NCBI RefSeq assembly: GCF_030686155.1
Contig: NZ_JAUPEV010000011.1
Span: 1 to 59,526 of the forward strand
DNA length: 59,526 nucleotides
Reading direction: 5' to 3'
Origin: Helicobacter_J cappadocius
GTDB taxonomy: Bacteria > Campylobacterota > Campylobacteria > Campylobacterales > Helicobacteraceae
Part shown: piece after piece, positions 1 to 7,534 of the stretch
How positions within the stretch are numbered: the first letter of the stretch is position 1
Layout: each line of letters starts with the position of its first letter
The notes under the pieces: model-generated
Database searches by the model: none
Seen by the model: the letters and a program-made list of their open reading frames with translations, nothing else
What the model was told of the DNA's origin: nothing
Program-made: the position numbers and the translations under genes

Positions 1-548
1 AGTTTGTTCAAGTAGTATTTGTATTGTTTTTGTCTGAGTTTTAGCTCGGCTTCTAGTTCGCCCTCTAGTTCTGTGAAAGTATCTAGGATTTTCACGATTT
101 CTTCTTGGATGGGTAGAGGCGGGATGGGGATGGGGAGATTTGAATAGTTAGATATCCATTGTCTTGCATGTTCTTTTGGAGAATATTTTATACATTTCAT
201 AGCATAATATAAATATCGAAAACTTATTCCTTCTTTTGGTGTTAGCATCTTCATAGCAGAACTTTTAACTTTAAATCTAAAATCTACCCAATGAAAAGAA
301 GTGGTAAAATCATCAAATATGATGACAGGTTTTTCTTTTGTAGCTTCATAAATACCTTCATTTTCGTTTGTGTATCCCAAAATAAAACTATCTCCTGCAG
401 TAAGAACAGGAATTGTATATTCATTGTTATATTCTGTGGATTTCACAATGTATTGTGTAGGTTGTTTATAGTTTATAACTTCATTTAATCTTCTATATTC
501 CACGCCATTAGGACAATGCTGATGAATGAGTTTTTGTATTTCGTTCAT
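1..548 (-). CDS. hsdS: Type I restriction-modification specificity subunit HsdS (partial, cut by window edge)
   Basis: This minus-strand frame is open from an ATG at 546-548 to the left edge (about 182 codons), so the C-terminal part is missing. It begins MNEIQKLI..CPNGVEY, the usual Helicobacter HsdS N-terminus. One target-recognition domain follows, then the central conserved helical spacer (PPLPIQEEIVKILDTFTEL, with repeated ELEAEL units). In the family, HsdS chooses the DNA sequence for the HsdM/HsdR complex by means of two recognition domains. Only the first half is visible, so I cannot tell whether the gene is intact or a half-subunit, and hsdM/hsdR are not in view. Confidence 0.88.
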   Translation of the reverse strand, partial: MNEIQKLIHQHCPNGVEYRRLNEVINYKQPTQYIVKSTEYNNEYTIPVLTAGDSFILGYTNENEGIYEATKEKPVIIFDDFTTSFHWVDFRFKVKSSAMKMLTPKEGISFRYLYYAMKCIKYSPKEHARQWISNYSNLPIPIPPLPIQEEIVKILDTFTELEGELEAELKLRQKQYKYYLNK

Positions 549-578
549 TTTTTACTCTGTGGCATTGATTTTATTTGA

Positions 579-1706
579 TTATACATAATCTAGTTCTTTA
601 GGTTTTTGTTTTTTGGTGATGAAACGTTTGGTCTCTCTGATTCCATTTGAAGTGCCTATCATCAGTAGTTTTGATTCAGAGGCGATGATGGCTTCTCCAT
701 CGGGCATAGAGATATATTTGCCATCTTTTTGCGTGATACCAATAACAGATACTTTTGTGATCTCTCTGAAATGAGCTTCTTTGAGTTTGTGTAATACAAG
801 CCAACTGTATTTAGGAACGATAACTTCTTCAAGATCTAATGGAGTATCTTTTTTATATACAAATCGCTCTAATAGATTTTCCATATCTGGGCGGATCGCC
901 ATTGCACTGATTCTTTGTGCCATCAGCTTGGTGGGAGAAACCACGGTGTCTGAACCTAGTTTTTTGAGTTTTTCGACATCTTCTTCGGTGTCTGCGCTTG
1001 AGATGATGTAATAGGGTCTGCGATTGAGTTCTTTTTCAAAAAGTCTCACAGAAACTATCAGGGCAATATTATCTGATGGGGTTTTTGAAAAGGTTACGAT
1101 TCCTTTGGCACTTGAGAGATGCGTTTTTAGCATCGCTATGTTTGTGTGAGGATCTCCTGTGATGTAATAGGGGTATTTGTGTTTGATAGCTTCTTTGTCA
1201 AAATCGGGGCGATTATCCACCACGACAAAAGGTATCTGAGCATCTCGAAATTGTTTGCTTAGCTCGATGGTGTATTCATTGTGATAACAAATCACATAGT
1301 GGTTGCGTAATCTTGCAATTCTATTGACCATTTTTTTCTCCTTGATGAGCCTTGTTAGAGTTCCGTTGTTGATAATACTGATAATAAAAGCTACACTAAA
1401 GCCAGTGATACCCACGCCGCTGATGGTAAGAAATGATGTGAAGAGGATGGATAAAGGGCCAAAGTTTGATTCATTGAGTGCCCCAAAACCTGTATTTGTA
1501 AAAGTATAGGAAGCTTGAAAAAAAGCTTGAATGAGAGTGTAATTTTCTAGTCCCAAATACCCTAAAGTACCGATGAGGACAAAAACTTGAATAAGTACTA
1601 AAGGGAGCCTGAAGGCCTTAAATTGTTCGTATAATTCAGGTCTTAGATCAATATCGGGTTTGGAGTTACTCCCCCAGTGGAGGATTTTTTTTAATTTTGT
1701 AAGCAA
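579..1706 (-). CDS. kch: Two-transmembrane potassium channel with RCK/TrkA-N domain (HP0490 type)
   Basis: The 375-residue protein has two membrane helices (about 33-53 and 84-113) flanking a pore loop with the filter-like motif TNTGFG (about 70-75). A cytoplasmic RCK/TrkA-N-like domain runs from about 136 to the end. This is the architecture of the H. pylori Kch channel, which is also followed by rpmB. The start is TTG at 1706 with a GAGGG ribosome site upstream; a nearby ATG at 1709-1711 is out of frame. The first strand of the RCK domain reads VICYHNEYT, so the usual Gly-x-Gly-x-x-Gly nucleotide loop is not seen. Control by NAD or ATP through this domain is therefore uncertain. Confidence 0.85.
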   Translation of the reverse strand: MLTKLKKILHWGSNSKPDIDLRPELYEQFKAFRLPLVLIQVFVLIGTLGYLGLENYTLIQAFFQASYTFTNTGFGALNESNFGPLSILFTSFLTISGVGITGFSVAFIISIINNGTLTRLIKEKKMVNRIARLRNHYVICYHNEYTIELSKQFRDAQIPFVVVDNRPDFDKEAIKHKYPYYITGDPHTNIAMLKTHLSSAKGIVTFSKTPSDNIALIVSVRLFEKELNRRPYYIISSADTEEDVEKLKKLGSDTVVSPTKLMAQRISAMAIRPDMENLLERFVYKKDTPLDLEEVIVPKYSWLVLHKLKEAHFREITKVSVIGITQKDGKYISMPDGEAIIASESKLLMIGTSNGIRETKRFITKKQKPKELDYV

Positions 1707-1746
1707 GGCATATTACCCTCTAAATGAGTGAGCCTTATTCGCTCAC

Positions 1747-1935
1747 TTAAGATTTTTTCTTCATAGTTCTAAGTGTAGAAGCAGCAACTTTTATTTTTAA
1801 AGATGTTCCATCTTCAAGCTTGATTCTAACACTTCTTAGATTAGGAAGAGATCTTTTTTTGTTTTTGTTGTTTGCATGACTTACATTATTGCCTACCATA
1901 GGACCTTTTCCTGTAAAAAAACATTTTCTTGCCAT
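1747..1935 (-). CDS. rpmB: 50S ribosomal protein L28
   Basis: A 62-residue basic protein starting MARKCFFTGKGP, with GNNVSHANNKNKR-like and LPNLRSVRI-like motifs typical of bacterial L28. It is a structural protein of the large ribosomal subunit. It lies directly upstream of kch, as in H. pylori, and has its own strong promoter at 1969-1974 and an AAGG ribosome site. The glycan cluster upstream ends only about 58 bases before its start, so this promoter probably insulates rpmB. Confidence 0.96.
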   Translation of the reverse strand: MARKCFFTGKGPMVGNNVSHANNKNKKRSLPNLRSVRIKLEDGTSLKIKVAASTLRTMKKKS

Positions 1936-1968
1936 GATATTACCTTTTGATTATGATTTGATTGCGTG

Positions 1969-1974
1969 ATTATA
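1969..1974 (-). promoter_or_regulatory. -10 box (TATAAT) for rpmB
   Basis: A perfect TATAAT preceded directly by TG on the minus strand lies 33 bases upstream of the rpmB start codon. This matches the housekeeping promoter form in Helicobacter, where the -10 (often extended) dominates and the -35 is poorly conserved. It is the only strong candidate between the glycan cluster and rpmB. Confidence 0.65.
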
Positions 1975-1992
1975 CAGAAATAAACTACAAAT

Positions 1993-3210
1993 TCACCTTA
2001 AGCTTGTGTGCTGTGAGTTTTGTTGTGGAGCATTTGAACAAGAGGGTGTTTTTATGTTTTTTGCCACTTGGACAAACTCACCGACACCTTTGTCCCAAAG
2101 CATTCTAGCTATCAGCAAAAAGACGATTTTCTTAGAGCTATCACAGGGTCTAGGAGAAAAATGCTCAGTATTGATTCCTTCGCTTTTGAGTATCGTTGTT
2201 TTTTCTGATGTGGTGATATTGTTATTGAGAAATTCTCTTTCATCATCGGAATTTAAAAACCAGATTTCAGATGTTTTTGAGAGGGCGATTTGATACATTT
2301 TGCAGACTAGAAATTTTAATATTTTTTTCTTCCATCCTCCTTGTACAAATACATAGCCAAGTCCTGTAATCATCGCTATATTTGGAATTTTTAACATCCT
2401 GGCGATGAAAGAACCATAAATCACGGGCTTGATAGTGTAACAAAAGCTCATTTGTGGCTTTAGTTGTTTGAGGATTTTTTTGATTTGAAAAAAGGTTTTG
2501 ATATCTTTGTAGGGATTGAGGCTTTTGGAATCTATGTCAATACAGTGGTAATGAAAACCTTCTTGGAGAAGTTTCGCACTGCTTTCATCTTGTGGGGCTA
2601 GAATATGAATAGCAAACCCTAGATTTTTTAGAGTTTTGAGAACCTCTAATCTAAAGTGATACATTCCAAAAGAAGTGTTAGAAATAAAAACGATTGAGGA
2701 TTTTGGGCATAAAGATTGGACTTTAGTTTCATAAAACTTAACGATATTTTTGACATCAAAGATTTCTTGAGCGATTTTTCTGCCCTCTATTCCCATTTTT
2801 AGCTTAGATTCAGTGGGAAGTTGGAGAAAAAAATTGATAGCATTTTGGAGGGATTGGACATTTTTAGGTAGGCATAAAATTCCATTTTTGCCAATACTCA
2901 AGTCTTCTTGAAGGTTTTTTTCAAAGATGGTTTCTTTGCAACCAGGGACATCTGTAGTGATGATAGGCTTTTCCATAGACATCGCTTCTAAAAGTGAAAG
3001 CGGGATGCCTTCGCGATAACTACTAGGTAGAATTATACAACTTGCATTTGCTATATGTTCTCTTACATCATCACTTACCCCTAGATAGGTAATCGCTCCC
3101 TCACTTTGCCATTTTTTAATCTGACTTAGAGGGATTGATGAAGGGTTGCTATTATCGGCTTTTCCAAGAAGCCAAAATTCAACACTGGTGTTATTTTTTG
3201 TTTCTATCAT
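1993..3210 (-). CDS. Glycosyltransferase family 4 ORF with permuted halves (C-terminal domain first, N-terminal domain second)
   Basis: The 405-residue ORF contains both GT-B halves of a family-4 glycosyltransferase in reversed order. Residues 1 to about 168 match the donor-binding C-terminal half: VEFWLLGKAD, YLGVSDDVR, SYREGIPLSLLEAM, KPIITTDVPGC. Residues about 172 to 388 match the N-terminal acceptor half: FISNTSFGMYHFRLEVLK, TIKPVIYGSFIAR, ITGLGYVF, then FLLIARMLWDKGVGEF. The ORF ends where a normal protein would continue into VEFWLLG, which is exactly where this ORF begins. The start overlaps the stop of the upstream glycosyltransferase (ATGA), so translation is probably coupled. The last 17 residues are not family-like. 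Activity is uncertain. Confidence 0.8.
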   Translation of the reverse strand: MIETKNNTSVEFWLLGKADNSNPSSIPLSQIKKWQSEGAITYLGVSDDVREHIANASCIILPSSYREGIPLSLLEAMSMEKPIITTDVPGCKETIFEKNLQEDLSIGKNGILCLPKNVQSLQNAINFFLQLPTESKLKMGIEGRKIAQEIFDVKNIVKFYETKVQSLCPKSSIVFISNTSFGMYHFRLEVLKTLKNLGFAIHILAPQDESSAKLLQEGFHYHCIDIDSKSLNPYKDIKTFFQIKKILKQLKPQMSFCYTIKPVIYGSFIARMLKIPNIAMITGLGYVFVQGGWKKKILKFLVCKMYQIALSKTSEIWFLNSDDEREFLNNNITTSEKTTILKSEGINTEHFSPRPCDSSKKIVFLLIARMLWDKGVGEFVQVAKNIKTPSCSNAPQQNSQHTSLR

Positions 3211-4160
3211 AATTTTATCTTTCCAAAACTAAATATAAAACTTAGAATTCTAATATAAGTTTGCCATTTTTGATGGTATTTAAGGGATCTAATGCACGAT
3301 TGAAGATAAGCTAATTTTGGAGTATTATCATAGCGATATTCAAGCTCTATGATAGAGTGTAAAATAGCTTGGATTTTATTTTTGGCTTCATAGAAATATG
3401 GATTTGAGGTAAGTTCTTTTTTGGTTTCTAGCTCATCAAAGAGTTCTATGATTCTCTTGAGGTTGTTTATTTTTTTATCTCTAGTTTTGCTATCTCTAGT
3501 GATGGAAGAGTTGCTTTCGCAATAAATGTAAAACTTTTGACTTATGCCTACAGAGCTTTTTCCTAGAGCTATGAAGACAAAGTTTTGTAATAAATCTTCT
3601 GCCATCACAAGGTGTTCATCTATAAAATCTAAAGTTTTGATGGCCTTTAAAACCAAATCTTTTTTGTAAAGTTTCCCACATATTCCCCAAGGGGGGGTAG
3701 AAGAGAGTAGAAACACTTCTTTTAAAATCTGTTCATTTTGTAGAGATTTTGTGATAATTTTAAGAGGTGCTTTTTTTAACGTTGGAGGAAAAAACTTGGT
3801 TCCAAAAAACACTATATCTACGCAGTGCTGCTCTGCTTTTTCATAGAGAATCCTACAGGTTTCCTCTTCTAGGTAGTCATCACCATCTAAAAAACAGAGA
3901 TATTCTCCTTTTGCGATTTTTGCCCCTTGTAATCTAGCAAGGAAGGTGCCTAGATTTTTTTGATTATCCAAAATACGGATTCTAAGGTCTTTTTGTGCAT
4001 ATTCATGGGCTATTTGAATAGTTTTATCACTTCCTTTTTCATCTATAATGATAATCTCTATTTCTCTTAAGGTTTGCCTTATGCACGAATGAATTGCTCT
4101 AGCTATGGAATCCTCTATATTATATGCAGGGATAATGATAGAGATTTTAGGATTTGTCAT
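3207..4160 (-). CDS. Glycosyltransferase family 2 (GT-A), surface glycan synthesis
   Basis: A 317-residue cytoplasmic GT-A enzyme. The N-terminus has ISIIIPAYN, then a nucleotide-sugar fold with FLDGDDYL (the DxD-type metal/donor motif, about residues 91-98). A typical accessory region follows (PPWGICGKLYKKDL, MAEDLLQNF), which fits a family-2 sugar transferase for lipooligosaccharide or O-chain assembly. It overlaps the preceding fragment gene by 14 bases and the following permuted glycosyltransferase by 4, placing it in the same transcript. A short 7-base C run encodes Thr-Pro-Pro and is probably too short to be phase variable. The acceptor sugar cannot be predicted. Confidence 0.85.
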   Translation of the reverse strand: MTNPKISIIIPAYNIEDSIARAIHSCIRQTLREIEIIIIDEKGSDKTIQIAHEYAQKDLRIRILDNQKNLGTFLARLQGAKIAKGEYLCFLDGDDYLEEETCRILYEKAEQHCVDIVFFGTKFFPPTLKKAPLKIITKSLQNEQILKEVFLLSSTPPWGICGKLYKKDLVLKAIKTLDFIDEHLVMAEDLLQNFVFIALGKSSVGISQKFYIYCESNSSITRDSKTRDKKINNLKRIIELFDELETKKELTSNPYFYEAKNKIQAILHSIIELEYRYDNTPKLAYLQSCIRSLKYHQKWQTYIRILSFIFSFGKIKL

Positions 4161-4587
4161 AAAGTGAAGCTTTTATTTTTGTAGTAACAGAAGATGGTAT
4201 GAATGATTTGATGAAAAATTTCAGAGATAAAGAACACAAGCTTGGGATACAAAACAAAAAAGAAAGTTTATTGTATTTTTGTGCAATACGGAGATTTTCA
4301 AAGAAAAGCCTGAAGGGTTTATTTGATGAAAGACCTTCAAAATTATAAACCGCTATGATTTCATCTATTTTGTAGAATTTATGACCTTCTTTGGCAATCT
4401 TGATAAAAAAATCATTATCCGCACAGATTTTAAAAGATGTATCAAAATGATGTTGCTTTAGAAGTTCTGTTTTGACAAACACGCTTTGATGGCAAAAAGG
4501 CATAATGTATGCAGATTTTTTTTTGGCGGGAATTTTGAGGTACTTTCCTTTGTTTATAAAAGTTGTGTCCCCATAAACAACACTCAT
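4147..4587 (-). pseudogene. C-terminal half of a family-2 glycosyltransferase (N-terminal catalytic half missing)
   Basis: This 146-residue ORF aligns only with the second half of its upstream neighbour (4631-5473). MSVVYGD corresponds to ISVIYGN, CHQSVFV to IHQSAFI, FDTSFKICADNDFF to YDTNFKIAGDTDFF, and VYNFEGLSS to VFNLNGISS. The nucleotide-binding half with the DxD motif is absent, and the 43-base gap upstream is too short to hold it. An AGGT ribosome site precedes the ATG, so a small protein may still be made. The truncation falls exactly where the neighbour carries its G11 tract. It is probably a degenerate paralogue; an accessory subunit is less likely. Confidence 0.7.
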
Positions 4588-4630
4588 TTTTACCTCGCTA
4601 GATTTTTTTTATGATGTGATTTTATCAGAT

Positions 4631-5473
4631 TTAGAAGGAATTTTTGCTAAAGATGACGCGAAGCTTATTTTTTAGTGATTTTGGTAACATAGAGCGCAAA
4701 ACAAATCTAGGAAGAATACAAGTGATGTATTTTAAGCTCAAAAATATGGGGTAAAAACGATTGTAGCGATATGTGATCTTAACTTCTTCTTGGAGCATTT
4801 GAAAGCTTGGAGCACTTGAAATACCATTTAGATTAAATACAGATACAATTAGATCGATTTTTTTAAAACCATAGCCTTTGTTAAATATTTTAGTGAAAAA
4901 ATCCGTATCTCCAGCGATTTTGAAATTGGTATCATAGCGGTATTTTTTCATCACTTTTGAATCAATAAAAGCGGATTGATGGATAAAGCGATGATGGTAT
5001 TTGTGATTTTGTGAGTGTGAATAGATGATTTTGTGATTGAGAGCGTCATAAAAAAGATCACTATTTCCATAGATCACACTTATGCCTCCCCCCCCCCCAT
5101 CTACTTTTAATGCTTCTTTGTATTTTTCAAAACATTTTGTTATGGTTGAATGTTCATAAAATCTATCCCCACTATTCATAAAATTACACCATTCTCCGGT
5201 GGCTAAATCGATTCCTTTGTTCATCGCATCATATATGCCTTTGTCTTTTTCGCTGATAAATTTATCGATGCAATGCTTTAGATGAGGAGGTTTGGCATCT
5301 ATGTAGTTTTGAATGATTTGTTTTGTCCCATCAGTACTGTTTCCATCAATGATAATGTATTGGATGTTTGGATAATCTTGAGAAAGTACGGATTCTATTG
5401 TATCAGCTATGTGAATAGCATCATTATATACGACTGTGATGATAGAGATTTTTGGATAGTTATGATTTTTCAT
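4631..5473 (-). CDS. Phase-variable glycosyltransferase family 2
   Basis: The 280-residue GT-A protein opens with ISIITVVYND, followed by IIDGNSTDGT and FMNSGDRF, standard family-2 donor-site signatures. Codons for Asp-Gly5 (about residues 125-130) contain an 11-base G tract (5088-5098) in the linker between the catalytic half and the C-terminal half. In the present length the frame is open. With 10 or 12 Gs translation stops within a few to about 12 codons, leaving about 130-140 residues. It overlaps the upstream methyltransferase by 14 bases. Role inferred: adds one sugar to a surface glycan in an on/off manner. Confidence 0.85.
   Translation of the reverse strand: MKNHNYPKISIITVVYNDAIHIADTIESVLSQDYPNIQYIIIDGNSTDGTKQIIQNYIDAKPPHLKHCIDKFISEKDKGIYDAMNKGIDLATGEWCNFMNSGDRFYEHSTITKCFEKYKEALKVDGGGGGISVIYGNSDLFYDALNHKIIYSHSQNHKYHHRFIHQSAFIDSKVMKKYRYDTNFKIAGDTDFFTKIFNKGYGFKKIDLIVSVFNLNGISSAPSFQMLQEEVKITYRYNRFYPIFLSLKYITCILPRFVLRSMLPKSLKNKLRVIFSKNSF
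5088..5098 (-). repeat. G11 homopolymer inside a glycosyltransferase gene
   Basis: Eleven consecutive C on the plus strand (G in the coding strand). Tracts of this length in Helicobacter and Campylobacter surface genes slip during replication. As read, the host gene is in frame (ON); loss or gain of one base gives an early stop. Confidence 0.9.
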
Positions 5474-6374
5474 AGATGGCTACAACACTCTGACCTCTAG
5501 CATCAGAGGGGATTTGAATGAATTTTTTCCCAATTATTCCAAGTTTATTGATAATTTTACGCGAAACCCCCCTGTCTATAAGGGAAATAGGCAGGAATTT
5601 TTTTGCCCATTGAGCGGATTTATACATATCAATATGTTCGGGCTGGATATTTTCATGATAGATAGAGATGAGTTTTAGATTGAATATTTTCGCAATATTT
5701 TCTAAGCTTTTGTCTGAAAATCTGCTCAAATGATGAGGTGGCATATTCAAAACCCCGTTTATTATATCTTTCATAAAACTATCCTCGCTTGGCACAGCGA
5801 TTATCATATGCCCCCCCCCCCTTAGTGCTGCTAGTTTGGATTCTATAAATTCTCTAGGGTTGCTTACATGTTCTAAAACTTGAAAACTACAAACCACATC
5901 AAAAGATTGAGGATGAATTTTGGCGTATTCTTGGATAGAAATATTTTGTATATTAATACCGTTTTGTTCGGCTAGTTTTTTAGCTTCTGTGCTGAATTCT
6001 AGTCCTGTGTAGTCTGCTTTAGGCAAAAATTTTGCAAAAGCTCCTTTTCCGCAACCAACTTCTAAGACCTTGCTAGAAGGTTTGATATAATCTTTAGTGT
6101 AGCGGTACTCTGTTTTTTCTGTCATATAATACCAGGGGAACTGATTGAAAGAATTGTAAAATTCATTATCGCCTGTTGGCATTTTGGAGTCTTTGTCTAG
6201 GAAAAATCTCAAATCACAATCATTGCAATGGATGTAATTAAGATCTGAATCAATCAGTCTATCAATGTCTATTTTGAAGTTTTTTTTGTATAAAAAAACT
6301 AAATCTTGTTTTTGTATCTTTTCTTCTATACTGCAATGAGATTTTTGACATAATGGGCATTGGATATTATTCAT
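5460..6374 (-). CDS. Phase-variable SAM-dependent methyltransferase with N-terminal zinc-ribbon-like segment
   Basis: The 304-residue protein has four N-terminal cysteines in two pairs (CPLCQKSHC, CNDCDLRF), a likely zinc ribbon. A class I methyltransferase core follows, with SAM motif VLEVGCGKGAFAKFL (about 103-117) and FDVVCSFQVLEHV (about 159-171). Such proteins modify sugars in surface-glycan loci. A G11 tract (5811-5821) encodes the Gly run in LRGGGHMIIAV and is in frame as read; 10 or 12 Gs give stops within a few codons to about 12 codons, removing the C-terminal third. A candidate -10 lies near 6405-6415. The substrate sugar is unknown. Confidence 0.83.
   Translation of the reverse strand: MNNIQCPLCQKSHCSIEEKIQKQDLVFLYKKNFKIDIDRLIDSDLNYIHCNDCDLRFFLDKDSKMPTGDNEFYNSFNQFPWYYMTEKTEYRYTKDYIKPSSKVLEVGCGKGAFAKFLPKADYTGLEFSTEAKKLAEQNGINIQNISIQEYAKIHPQSFDVVCSFQVLEHVSNPREFIESKLAALRGGGHMIIAVPSEDSFMKDIINGVLNMPPHHLSRFSDKSLENIAKIFNLKLISIYHENIQPEHIDMYKSAQWAKKFLPISLIDRGVSRKIINKLGIIGKKFIQIPSDARGQSVVAIYEKS
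5811..5821 (-). repeat. G11 homopolymer inside a methyltransferase gene
   Basis: Eleven C on the plus strand, in the codons for Arg-Gly-Gly-Gly of the methyltransferase core. In frame as read (ON). One base fewer produces an immediate TGA, and one base more a TAG after about a dozen codons. Confidence 0.9.
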
Positions 6375-6450
6375 TTATGGTTCTTTTGCGTTATTTTTTA
6401 TTTGAGCTTATTTTATCACAAAATCATTTGATTGATAGAATGCACTGATT

Positions 6451-6481
6451 AAGGAAAACAAAAAATTAAAATTGTTTCCTT
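6451..6481. repeat. Short inverted repeat between two methyltransferase genes
   Basis: AAGGAAA at 6451-6457 pairs with TTTCCTT at 6475-6481, and CAA/TTG just inside extends the stem past one bulged base. No clear T run follows on either strand, so a terminator role is not well supported. The loop is very AT-rich. Confidence 0.45.
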
Positions 6482-6505
6482 GATATTTAAAATTAGGCTT
6501 TATCT

Positions 6506-6585
6506 AGCATGTTTATAAATTTTCCAAATAGCAAAAATAAATTTTTAGACTATGGTTTTTCATATACTCTCTTTTTAAACATGCT
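6506..6585. repeat. 10-bp inverted repeat flanking a 60-bp AT-rich spacer
   Basis: AGCATGTTTA (6506-6515) and its exact complement TAAACATGCT (6576-6585) flank 60 bp with no ORF. It lies between the stop of the possible extended methyltransferase (6601) and the next gene start (6374). It could be a trace of a past insertion or rearrangement. No target-site duplication or transposase is visible. Confidence 0.5.
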
Positions 6586-6667
6586 TAGATGGATATGGGT
6601 TTATTGAGAGTTTTTGATTTTTGATTTGATGTATCTTTTGATGGGTCTAAGAATGGGACGCAAAAAT

Positions 6668-7459
6668 TCAAGTGAAGAGATAATGCGAAATATTATTTTG
6701 CTTATCCCCCCCCCCCATTGTTTTTATTGTTGGGTTTAGTTTTTGATTTTTGGTTTTTAAAAAAATAGTTGCGTAAGTATTTTTTAAAATACCTAGATTT
6801 TTTAATCCCATGAATTTGGCAAAACTATCAAAGCTATAGCGATAATGAAAATTTTGAGGTAAGTGGCATTTGATGCAAGGATAAAAACAATTTCCAATAA
6901 TCGCCTCCCCATTTATTTTCAAATATCCTAACATCTCCTCAAAGCTCTCAAGAGGATCTTCTAGGTGTTCTAAAACATCTGTAGCAATAATACAATCAAA
7001 TTCAGATTCCAATTTAGAGATAAAATCAATATTTGGGTAATTAGCTACACATCTTTTGCCATATTCGCTAGGAAATGGTTCATAGATAAATATTTGCTTA
7101 TCAGGTGATTTTTTGGCGATAGCTTTTGCTAATGTGCCAAATCCTCCGCCATAATCAACGATAGTTTGAAAATCTTTTTTGGCAATATAATCAGCGATAT
7201 TTTCTCGAACTTGTATGGAAATATCGTGATTTTCTATAAAAAGCCCATTGAGTAGCCAAACAGGATGGCTGTAATATTTCCCTAACTTATCCCAGTCTAT
7301 ATTTTTGTTATCACAACCCATTTCATCCCAAACTTTGTTCATTAAATACCATATTTGTTCCAAGTCGTCGTGTATTTGAGGGTTTTGTGAGTTGAGCAAA
7401 AACTCAATAGACTCTCTTTCTTGTGGGGTTAAATCTTTATTTTCAAGCTCTATGGTCAT
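6668..7459 (-). CDS. SAM-dependent methyltransferase with phase-variable C-terminus
   Basis: As read this is a 263-residue class I methyltransferase: IVDYGGGFGTLAKAIA (SAM motif I, about 93-108), YEPFPSEYG, and FDCIIATDVLEHLEDP (about 154-169). Just before the stop lies a G11 tract (6706-6716) encoding Met-Gly-Gly-Gly. With 11 Gs the tail is 12 residues ending HYLFT. With 10 Gs the frame runs on to a TAA at 6601-6603 and adds 34 residues, rich in Arg, Lys and Ile (LRPILRPIKRYIK). With 12 Gs it stops at once. The 10-G form looks like the natural full-length protein. First gene of the glycan cluster; substrate unknown. Confidence 0.82.
   Translation of the reverse strand: MTIELENKDLTPQERESIEFLLNSQNPQIHDDLEQIWYLMNKVWDEMGCDNKNIDWDKLGKYYSHPVWLLNGLFIENHDISIQVRENIADYIAKKDFQTIVDYGGGFGTLAKAIAKKSPDKQIFIYEPFPSEYGKRCVANYPNIDFISKLESEFDCIIATDVLEHLEDPLESFEEMLGYLKINGEAIIGNCFYPCIKCHLPQNFHYRYSFDSFAKFMGLKNLGILKNTYATIFLKTKNQKLNPTIKTMGGGDKQNNISHYLFT
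6706..6716 (-). repeat. G11 homopolymer at the 3' end of a methyltransferase gene
   Basis: Eleven C on the plus strand. Unlike the other two tracts, slippage here changes only the C-terminus: 252, 263 or 285 residues for 12, 11 or 10 Gs. Confidence 0.9.
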
Positions 7460-7534
7460 TTGAATTCCTTGTTTGTTGATTGACTTTGGGGTATTTTATC
7501 ACAACAATCAAGTTTCCCTATAACCAAATCTAGC

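Noticed and set aside
291..488. 65-codon plus-strand ORF near the left edge
   Set aside because: It lies antisense to a clear HsdS coding frame and has no ribosome site or recognisable motif.
3691..3697. Seven-base G/C run in the family-2 glycosyltransferase gene at 3207-4160
   Set aside because: Shorter than the 10-11-base tracts nearby and encodes Thr-Pro-Pro in a plausible motif; slippage at this length is probably rare.
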